A stretch of DNA of 24,184 nucleotides from assembly GCA_934481325.1 (NCBI GenBank), contig CAKSPL010000007.1, positions 1-24,184 on the forward strand. The letters are read 5' to 3'. The position numbers and the translations under genes were made by a program. The notes beneath the pieces are model-generated. The model saw only the letters and a list, made by a program, of their open reading frames with translations, did no database searches and was not told the origin of the DNA. Below are positions 8,722 through 14,403 of this stretch, piece after piece. How positions within the stretch are numbered: position 1 is the stretch's first letter; each line of letters opens with the position of its first letter. This DNA is from an uncultured Eubacteriales bacterium (GTDB lineage Bacteria; Bacillota; Clostridia; Oscillospirales; CAG-272).

Positions 8722-9205
8722 TGTGGAAAAGCCGTAAAAGGCTGAATTTACCTGTGTTTCCCGGTTTTCCCGCCTGTGGAAAAGCGGGGGGATTGCTGTG
8801 GATGATTTTCGGGAGAACCCCTCCCTTTACCCCTCAAATTTTCCGAAAAACGCGTTTTGGAGAAAAAAAACAGGAGAAAAAGGAAAACTTTTCAAAGGGG
8901 CGGTGGAAAACGGGGGGTGGTGTGGAAAAGTGCGCGGGAGCAGAAAAGTGCGAAAAAAAATCAAAAAGCGGTAACGACAGGATTTTTTCCGGCGGGCTTT
9001 TTCTGAAATGCATTTTTTTCCGCCGAAAAATTTTTGAAAAAAGGATAACGACAAAATCGTTTTTTTCGCCAAAAGGCGAAATTTTGGAAGTGAAAGCCCC
9101 GAAAAGGAGCCGAATGCCGCGTTTTTTGACCCTGTGGAAAACCTGCCGAAAACCGCGCAAATCTTGGAAAACCTGTGGAAAACCTTGGGGACATCCTGTG
9201 GGGAC
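8722..9205. other. oriC: Putative replication origin (oriC) with DnaA-box-like cluster
   Basis: The dnaA-dnaN gap holds exact TGTGGAAAA (reverse complement TTTTCCACA, a one-base variant of the TTATCCACA DnaA box) at 8722, 8775, 8921, 9133 and 9174. Weaker forms are TGTGGATGA at 8797, GGTGGAAAA at 8902 and TGTGGGGAC at 9197. All point the same way. Between the left and right groups lies an AT-rich stretch (about 8990-9085) with runs of A and T and a small hairpin (TTTCGCC/GGCGAAA at 9064-9081), a candidate unwinding element. Location beside dnaA and dnaN is the usual Firmicute site. No comparable boxes were seen upstream of dnaA. Origin function is inferred. Confidence 0.75.
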
Positions 9206-9208
9206 GCG

Positions 9209-9243
9209 GCAGGGGGACACTTTTTTGGAAAGTGTCCCCCTGC
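9209..9243. repeat. Perfect 15-bp inverted repeat (hairpin) downstream of dnaA
   Basis: GCAGGGGGACACTTT pairs perfectly with AAAGTGTCCCCCTGC across the loop TTTGG. It resembles the hairpins at 14051-14084 and 21958-21992 in layout (G-rich arm, then ACTTT, then loop) but with different stem bases. No T-run follows on the minus strand, so terminator function for dnaA is uncertain. Confidence 0.7.
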
Positions 9244-9286
9244 ACCCCCCGCAAAACATTTCAAATAAAAGGAAGGCTATCCCCGG

Positions 9287-9410
9287 TCCCCTGCGAACTC
9301 CGTCTTCGACGGCGGCGAATAGGCTCCCGCGTTGCCCTGGGTTCACACGCCCAAAGTTCGGCGTAAGTTGTGCAAAGATTTTGAAAGGAGTCCAGTGCAG
9401 GGAAGGCACC
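9287..9410 (+). repeat. Intergenic repeat, family B copy 1 (with CCGTCTTCGACGG hairpin)
   Basis: Begins CCCTGCG, then the small hairpin CCGTCTTCGACGG, then GGCGAATAGGCT. It continues into GGTTCACACGCCCAAAGTTCG and GTGCAAAGATTTTGAAAGGAG. The first half recurs at 16905-16950, and the second half recurs at 13881-14084 and, reversed, at 21993-22070. No open reading frame of interest is seen. It separates dnaA from the DnaA-box cluster. Confidence 0.7.
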
Positions 9411-9429
9411 TCCTTGCGCGCTCCCCGCG

Positions 9430-9597
9430 TTACTTGCCGGTGATTTCTTTTTGCAGTGCTTCGATGTCGCTTTCAAAGATCGGGTCCTGCGGGATGCGGT
9501 TCTTTACCACGTTCAGGGACGACAACACCGTGGTGTGATCCCGCCCGATGATTTTGCAGATATGAGGCAGCGAAACTTCGGTAATTTTCAAAACCAA
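9430..9597 (-). pseudogene. dnaA: C-terminal end of dnaA cut off by an in-frame stop codon
   Basis: After the TAA at 9598-9600 the dnaA frame continues without interruption for 55 codons to a second TAA. It encodes the rest of domain IV: KITEVSLPHICKIIGRDHTT and so on. It contains the GRDHTTVLSSL signature helix that contacts the DnaA box, and ends EALQKEITGK. Together with the upstream part this gives a normal 464-residue DnaA. The stop sits where DnaA proteins usually have Tyr (AIYL), so one base change from TAT or TAC explains it. No start codon with a ribosome binding site is seen, although TTG directly follows the stop. Confidence 0.85.
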
Positions 9598-10824
9598 TTA
9601 AATAGCAATATGCCGCGCCTGCGCGATTTCCGCGTTCCGCTTTTTGCTTTTGATATCGTCTACCGGAATGTTGTATTTGCGCGAAACCGCCGAGAAAATC
9701 TTTTCAATCGTTACCTCCAGCGGCTCGGAGTCCCCCATCATATCCGAGGCACAGTCCTTTGCCAGCTGCATTGAAATCGGCCGCCCCTCCAGGAGATTTT
9801 TTGCTGCCAAACGCCGGATTGCACCCTCCAGCTGACGTACGTTCGAGCGCAGATTCTCCGCTAAAAAGGTCAGAACCTCGGGCGGCAGGGTAATCCCGCA
9901 GGATTCCGCCTTTTTCTTGATGATGGAAGTGCGCAGCTCTATGTCCGGCGGGTTGATGTCCGCCAACAGCCCCTGCTCAAAGCGGGAGCGCAGGCGGCTT
10001 TCCAGAGGGTTGATGTCCTTCGGCGGACGGTCGGAGGCTAAAATAATCTGCTTTCCCTCGTCAAACAGGGACTGAAAGGTGTGAAAAAATTCCTCCTGCA
10101 AGCCCTGCTTGCCCGCAATAAACTGAATATCGTCAATCAACAGTACGTCGCAGTTGCGATAATGCTCCCGAAACGAGTGCATATCGTTGCGCGAAAGCGA
10201 TTCAATCATATAATTGATAAATTTTTCCCCGTTGGTGTAAATCGCCACAATCCCCGGGTTTGCCCGCAGCATCTCGTTGATCACGGCGTACATCAGGTGC
10301 GTTTTTCCCACCCCCGAGGGGCCGAACAAAAACAGCGGGTTGTAATCCTGCGAGGGGTTGGTTGCCACCCCCCAGCAGACCGCACGCGCGAATTTGTTGG
10401 ATTCGCCTACCACGAAGTTATCGAAGGTGTACTGAGAACGAAGCGTTGCGGCGGCATCGTCCTCCTTTTGCTCCCCGTCACGGTATTCCTCCACAATGCG
10501 CCCGGTTTTTTTCTTGATTCCGCGCAGAAAATTGTTCGTTGCCTTCTGCATCTCCGGCGGCACCGGAGCCGCCTTGAAGCCGACCGAAATCTGCATTGCC
10601 GTTACGTCAAGAAACCGCTTTTCCAGGAGCTTGGTGTATTTCTGCTCCATATGGTCCCGTTTAAATTCGGATGCCACCAAAAACACGATCCGGTTATTTT
10701 CCGGCTCGAAATCCTCAATCGTCAGGCACCCGAACCAAAGTTCAAACGCTGTGGTGGAAAGCTCCGCACGCAGGGAATCCTTCACCATTTCCCACATATT
10801 TGCAATTTCTTCCGGACAAGTCAT
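9598..10824 (-). CDS. dnaA: Chromosomal replication initiator DnaA, truncated by a stop codon at codon 409
   Basis: DnaA is the AAA+ initiator that binds origin boxes and melts DNA. Seen are the small domain I (MWEMVKDSLRAELSTTAFEL), a short linker, and the ATPase domain with Walker A GPSGVGKT (168-175), Walker B LLIDD (228-232), the arginine-finger segment RLRSRFEQGL (277-286) and sensor-2 NVRQLEGA (328-335). Domain IV starts near 369 and is broken after AEIAQARHIAI by TAA. The open protein has 408 residues and lacks the DHTT recognition helix, which lies intact in the same frame downstream. Loss would be lethal in most bacteria, so a sequencing or assembly error, a minority strain variant, readthrough, or a second dnaA elsewhere should be considered. 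The ATG has AAAGGAGG upstream. Confidence 0.95.
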   Translation of the reverse strand: MTCPEEIANMWEMVKDSLRAELSTTAFELWFGCLTIEDFEPENNRIVFLVASEFKRDHMEQKYTKLLEKRFLDVTAMQISVGFKAAPVPPEMQKATNNFLRGIKKKTGRIVEEYRDGEQKEDDAAATLRSQYTFDNFVVGESNKFARAVCWGVATNPSQDYNPLFLFGPSGVGKTHLMYAVINEMLRANPGIVAIYTNGEKFINYMIESLSRNDMHSFREHYRNCDVLLIDDIQFIAGKQGLQEEFFHTFQSLFDEGKQIILASDRPPKDINPLESRLRSRFEQGLLADINPPDIELRTSIIKKKAESCGITLPPEVLTFLAENLRSNVRQLEGAIRRLAAKNLLEGRPISMQLAKDCASDMMGDSEPLEVTIEKIFSAVSRKYNIPVDDIKSKKRNAEIAQARHIAI

Positions 10825-10861
10825 TGCGGAACCTCCTTTATTTTATTTCAGAATTACCTGT

Positions 10862-10890
10862 ATTATAACATATCAGTTAAAATAAAACAA
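10862..10890 (-). promoter_or_regulatory. dnaA promoter
   Basis: On the minus strand, TTGTTT (-35) is followed after 17 nt by a perfect TATAAT (-10). The -10 lies about 38 bp before the dnaA ATG. No DnaA box overlaps it, so the autoregulation common for dnaA is not evident. Confidence 0.75.
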
Positions 10891-10896
10891 GTACTA

Positions 10897-10926
10897 ATAC
10901 GCGCGTGACGCGCGTGCGCGTGCGTG
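10897..10926. other. Alternating purine-pyrimidine tract (Z-DNA-prone) upstream of dnaA
   Basis: Two uninterrupted alternating runs, 11 nt (ATACGCGCGTG) and 19 nt (ACGCGCGTGCGCGTGCGTG), abut just upstream of the dnaA -35 element. CG/GT alternation of this length favours left-handed DNA under negative supercoiling. The repeated core ACGCGCGTG could alternatively be a regulator site. Function is inferred only. Confidence 0.5.
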
Positions 10927-10984
10927 ATTTCATACATTTTTTACATTTTCTTTCTGTTTTTTTCTCCTCCGCCGGAAAATCCCC

Positions 10985-11012
10985 TTGCAATTTCCGTAAA
11001 ATCCGATATAAT
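10985..11012 (+). promoter_or_regulatory. copA promoter
   Basis: TTGCAA and a perfect TATAAT are separated by 16 nt. The -10 lies about 40 bp before the copA start. I see no clear CopY or CsoR operator, so copper control cannot be read from the sequence. Confidence 0.65.
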
Positions 11013-11053
11013 TTAGGTGATACTAACAAAAAGGAATCCGAAAGGAGAAACCG

Positions 11054-13606
11054 ATGAAAAAAGCAACCTTTTCCGTGAAAGGAATGACCTGCGCCTCCTG
11101 CGTGGCGCACGTGGAGCGCGCGGCAGCAACCGTGCTGCCGAAGGACACGTATTCGGTCAGTCTGCTCTCCGGAACGCTGTCGCTTGCGCTGGAGGACGAA
11201 GCCGACGAGGGGGCGGTGTTCAAAAAGCTGCAAACCGCGCTGACGCGCGCGGGATACGGTCTTTCGCGCGGGGACGCGGAGGAAAATCAGAAAAAAGAAG
11301 TGAAAAAAAGCCGCACGCGCCTCATCGCCTCCGCCGTGCTGACGGCACTGCTAATGCTGATTGCGATGTGGCATATGATTCCCTTTCTGCCGGCGGTTCC
11401 GTTTTTCAGGGGGGAAAGCCTGCCGTGGCTCTTTTTTCTTCTGCAATTTCTCCTTGCCGGGGCGGTGATGGTGATTGAGCGGCACTTTCTCGTCAACGGG
11501 TTTTCCGCCCTTTTCCACGGCGCACCGAATATGGACTCCCTGGTGGCACTCGGCTCCTCCGCCTCCGCCCTTTACGGCGTGTTTGCGGGCGTGATGATTT
11601 TTGTCGGCTCCGCCACGGGCAACCCCCACCTGGTGCATACCTATCTGCACGATCTGTACCTGGAATCCGCCGCGATGATTCTGACGCTGGTTTCGGTGGG
11701 CAAGTTCTTGGAGGGGCGCGCCCGCCACAAGGCGGCGGGCGCGGTGCGCGCGCTGATTGCCGAGGAGCCGACCTTTGCCAGGGTCAAGCGGGGGGAATTG
11801 TTTTTGGAGATCCCCTTGGAGGAATTGCAAAAGGGCGACATCGTGCAGGTGCCGGCGGGGGAAAAAATCCCTGCGGACGGCAAGGTTCTTTCCGGCACGG
11901 GCAGTGTGAACGAGGCAATGCTTACCGGGGAATCGCTCCCCCGCACGGTGACCGTCGGGGACGGTGTGTACGGGGCGGCACTGCTGACCGAGGGACTGAT
12001 TGAGGTGGAGATTGAAAAGGTGGGGAGCGAAACGACCCTGCGCCGCATCGCGGCACTCCTGGAGGAGACTGCCGCCACCAAAGCCCCCGCACAACGCCTT
12101 GCCGACAAGGTCAGTGCCGTATTTGTACCCGTGGTGCTCGGCATTGCGATATTGACCGCCGTGATATGGCTGATTGCGGCAAAATCCCCTGCCACCGCCT
12201 TCCGCACCGCCGTTTCGGTGCTGGTGATTTCCTGCCCCTGCGCGCTGGGGCTTGCCACGCCTACCGCAATCGCGGTGGGGAGCGGACGGGGCGCGCGTTT
12301 CGGCATTCTTTTCAAGAGTGCGGAGGCACTGGAAACGCTGGCGGGCGTGAAAACCCTGCTGACCGACAAAACCGGAACGCTGACGCGCGGAGAGACGTCG
12401 GTAACCGATTTTACGGTATTTTCCGGCGGCGAGGAAACCGCAAAAACCCTGCTTGCCTCGATGGAGGCAAACAGCACGCACCCGGTGGCAATCCCCCTGG
12501 CGGGGCTGACCGACGCGCGCGTGCCGTTGACCGATTTTGAGGTGTTGCCGGGCAAGGGGTTGCGCGCGGCAAGTGCGGACGGAAACCCCGTGTTTGCGGG
12601 CAAACTACTGTTTGCGGGCAACCGCCGCCTGTTTGAGACCGAAAAGCAGGCACCGAAGCCCGATGAAAAAATCACAAACGCCGCAAAGGCTCTTGAAAAC
12701 GAGGGCAAAAGTGTGGTATTATTGGCGTGCGGGGGAGAATTTCTTGCCCTTGCCGCCGTGGCGGACACCCTGCGCCCCGACAGTTACGCCGCCGTGGCGG
12801 AATTGCAAAAGCACGGCGTGCAGGTGGTAATGCTGACCGGAGATCACGAGGGGGCGGCAAAGAAAATAGCCGCCGCCGCAGGAGTGAACGGCTACCGCGC
12901 GGGGCTGTTGCCCAAAGATAAGGAAGAAATCGTAGCGGAGTACACGAAATCCGGCACGACGGCAATGGTGGGGGACGGCATCAACGACGCCCCCGCGCTG
13001 GCGCGCGCCGACGTGGGGCTTGCCATCGGCGCGGGTACGGGCGTGGCGGTGGAATCCGCAGGGGTGGTGCTTTCGGGCAGCTCCCTCACCGAGGCGGTTG
13101 CCGCGGTGGAGCTTGGCAAGGCAACGCGGCGCAACATCCGCGAAAATCTGTTCTGGGCATTGTTTTACAACGCGGTGTGCATTCCGCTGGCGGCGGGCGT
13201 GTTTTACCCCGCGGCAGGGATTTTGCTGACCCCGATGATTGCCTCTGCGGCGATGAGTCTTTCTTCGCTGTTTGTGGTGCTGAATGCCCTGCGGCTGTGG
13301 CATTTCGTGCCGCCCGTGTTAAAGGAAAAGGAAACCGCGCGAAAAGCCGCGGAAAAAGAAGAAAAGAAAAAGGAGAAAAGGAAGATGTTCGGGAAGAAAA
13401 AGGAAGAAACCACCACGGTACTGAAAATTCAGGGGATGATGTGCGGGCATTGCGTGGCGCACGTGGAAAAAGCCCTTTCGGCACTCCCCGGGGTGAAATC
13501 GGTGAAGGTGGACTTGGACGGCGGCACCGCCACCGTGGTTTCCGCCGGAACGGACGAGCAGAAAATGAAGGACGCAGTCACCGCCGCGGGCTACACTGTC
13601 GAGTGA
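11054..13606 (+). CDS. copA: Copper-exporting P1B-type ATPase with terminal metal-binding domains
   Basis: An 850-residue membrane pump that exports Cu(I) with ATP. In order: an N-terminal heavy-metal domain with MTCASC (11-16); membrane helices; the actuator TGES (291-294); the transport-site SCPCALG (393-399); the phosphorylation site DKTGTLT (438-444, Asp438); the nucleotide-site THP (475-477); GDGINDAP (640-647). YN (705-706) and MSLSS (734-738) in the last helices are the signature of Cu(I) pumps. Unusually, a second metal-binding domain (GMMCGHC, Cys797 and Cys800) sits at the C-terminus after a Lys/Glu-rich linker (about 757-787). An in-frame ATG at 13385 with AAGGAG nearby could release this domain as a 73-residue CopZ-like chaperone. 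GAAAGGAGAAACCG precedes the start. No copY/csoR gene is adjacent. Confidence 0.95.
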   Translation: MKKATFSVKGMTCASCVAHVERAAATVLPKDTYSVSLLSGTLSLALEDEADEGAVFKKLQTALTRAGYGLSRGDAEENQKKEVKKSRTRLIASAVLTALLMLIAMWHMIPFLPAVPFFRGESLPWLFFLLQFLLAGAVMVIERHFLVNGFSALFHGAPNMDSLVALGSSASALYGVFAGVMIFVGSATGNPHLVHTYLHDLYLESAAMILTLVSVGKFLEGRARHKAAGAVRALIAEEPTFARVKRGELFLEIPLEELQKGDIVQVPAGEKIPADGKVLSGTGSVNEAMLTGESLPRTVTVGDGVYGAALLTEGLIEVEIEKVGSETTLRRIAALLEETAATKAPAQRLADKVSAVFVPVVLGIAILTAVIWLIAAKSPATAFRTAVSVLVISCPCALGLATPTAIAVGSGRGARFGILFKSAEALETLAGVKTLLTDKTGTLTRGETSVTDFTVFSGGEETAKTLLASMEANSTHPVAIPLAGLTDARVPLTDFEVLPGKGLRAASADGNPVFAGKLLFAGNRRLFETEKQAPKPDEKITNAAKALENEGKSVVLLACGGEFLALAAVADTLRPDSYAAVAELQKHGVQVVMLTGDHEGAAKKIAAAAGVNGYRAGLLPKDKEEIVAEYTKSGTTAMVGDGINDAPALARADVGLAIGAGTGVAVESAGVVLSGSSLTEAVAAVELGKATRRNIRENLFWALFYNAVCIPLAAGVFYPAAGILLTPMIASAAMSLSSLFVVLNALRLWHFVPPVLKEKETARKAAEKEEKKKEKRKMFGKKKEETTTVLKIQGMMCGHCVAHVEKALSALPGVKSVKVDLDGGTATVVSAGTDEQKMKDAVTAAGYTVE

Positions 13607-13842
13607 CGGGCATAATTCACGCACGCCGAAAACGGAAACAGGTGGCTTTGACAGGGCGGAATCCTTGAGAGTTTGCAAAACTTCCAAAGTTACTGCTACC
13701 TTGAAATAGTCTAAGGAAGAAACCCGGCTGTAAAGCCGGGTTTCCTTTTATTTTCCGCTTTCTATCGCCGAAATCGCCCCTCAGCGTATGAGATACGCTT
13801 CTCGGGGCGATTTCGACGATTCTGCGCAAATTCTGCTCCGTC
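13605..13842 (+). repeat. 238-bp intergenic repeat, family A copy 1
   Basis: Begins GACGGGCATAATTCAC inside the copA stop codon and ends TCTGCTCCGTC. A copy about 80 percent identical by eye lies at 17602-17840 in the opposite orientation. It contains the copA terminator and a second long hairpin at 13766-13819: outer arms CGAAATCGCCCC/GGGGCGATTTCG and inner arms AGCGTAT/ATACGCT. The arms differ between copies at both pairing sides, so structure is conserved. Confidence 0.85.
13719..13749 (+). terminator. Rho-independent terminator of copA, inside repeat A
   Basis: GAAACCCGGC pairs with GCCGGGTTTC across loop TGTAAA, followed by CTTTTATTTT. It starts about 115 bp after the copA stop. Confidence 0.85.
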
Positions 13843-13880
13843 AGACACACCCAGCGGGATGCGGGGGACGCGGAAGAACG

Positions 13881-14084
13881 GCTCTCGCGCTATTTTGGGT
13901 TCACACGCCCAAAGTTCGGCATCAGCCGCACGCCCCCAAGCGCCACCTGCGCCCCCGAGTCCCCCCGGCGGCGTCTACACGGCTTTCGCGTTTCTTCAAG
14001 ATTACGCACGAAAAGTCCGGCGTGCGCCGTGCAAAAGTTTTGGAAGGAGTCCAGAGGAAACTTTTTCTAAAAAGTTTCCTCTGG
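13881..14084 (+). repeat. Intergenic repeat, family B copy 2, ending in a 16-bp hairpin
   Basis: Carries GGTTCACACGCCCAAAGTTCG and, after an unrelated stretch of about 90 bp, GTGCAAAAGTTTTGGAAGGAG. It ends in a perfect 16-bp hairpin at 14051-14084 (CCAGAGGAAACTTTTT with its complement, loop CT). Copies lie at 9330-9410 and, reversed, at 21958-22070. No gene is seen between the copA terminator and the next promoter. Confidence 0.75.
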
Positions 14085-14112
14085 TGAAAATTCTTTCGCG
14101 ATTGCCGGCGGG

Positions 14113-14128
14113 TGTTGACCGGTCAACA
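14113..14128. promoter_or_regulatory. Perfect 16-bp palindrome upstream of the acyl-CoA synthetase promoter
   Basis: TGTTGACCGGTCAACA is its own reverse complement and ends 16 bp before the -35 element, a fitting place for a dimeric regulator. It is followed by seven T, so it could also be a weak terminator (stem TGTTGA/TCAACA, loop CCGG). The sequence alone does not decide between the two. Confidence 0.5.
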
Positions 14129-14144
14129 TTTTTTTACAAACGCC

Positions 14145-14173
14145 TTGACAGGGGGGAAAAATCGTGCTACAAT
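14145..14173 (+). promoter_or_regulatory. Strong promoter of the acyl-CoA synthetase operon
   Basis: A perfect TTGACA is followed after 17 nt by TACAAT. Transcription would start near 14180, leaving a leader of about 220 nt before the ATG at 14404. Confidence 0.8.
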
Positions 14174-14179
14174 GGGCGT

Positions 14180-14403
14180 AGCCTGTCAGGCTTACCCGTC
14201 GGGATGCGGTAAACCGCTCTCCCGCGCCGGGGTCGGCGCACCGTGACTTCAATGCCGGACGCTTGGGTCCGCCGCCGATCCTGCCGCAATGCGCGTTCAA
14301 TGCTTCTGTCGCTTGGCGTGCGGTGCGCACGCGCGGAATCGGGGCAATTCCCTCATACCGCGGGAATTCCGCGCCGGAAGGCGCGCAAACGAAAGGAATT
14401 TTT
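14180..14403 (+). ncRNA. Structured 5' leader of the acyl-CoA synthetase operon (unidentified RNA)
   Basis: Between the promoter and the ATG lie at least six potential stem-loops. They are GTAGCCTG/CAGGCTTAC, CGGGA-GCGGT/ACCGC-TCCCG, GCGCC/GGCGC, CGGAC/GTCCG with loop GCTTGG, GCGTGC/GCACGC, and a larger GCGGAAT/ATTCCGC element with GCGCC/GGCGC just before the ribosome binding site. Two partial internal repeats, TTCAATGCCGGACGCTTGG and TTCAATGCTTCTGTCGCTTGG (positions about 14249 and 14306), suggest a duplicated module. I cannot match it to a T-box or to any riboswitch class I know. No short reading frame with a good ribosome binding site is evident. Function as a regulatory leader or small RNA is inferred. 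Confidence 0.5.

Noticed and set aside
8706..8730. dnaN promoter
   Set aside because: A TATACT -10 is present on the minus strand but no acceptable -35 at 16-18 nt; the spot overlaps a DnaA box. Left out as too weak.
8827..9409. Phe/Lys/Pro-rich frames in the dnaA-dnaN gap
   Set aside because: They overlap DnaA boxes and repeats, are biased by A/T and G/C runs, and lack starts with ribosome binding sites.
9598..9600. Stop codon reassignment to explain the dnaA TAA
   Set aside because: Several other genes here (dnaN, recF, secE, synthetase, oxidoreductase) use TAA at their expected ends, so TAA is a normal stop.
14180..14403. SRP RNA, tmRNA, 6S RNA or T-box in the synthetase leader
   Set aside because: The diagnostic sequences of these RNAs (SRP GGAAGGAAGCAGC-like loop, tmRNA start, T-box AGGGTGGAACCGCG-like element) are not present.
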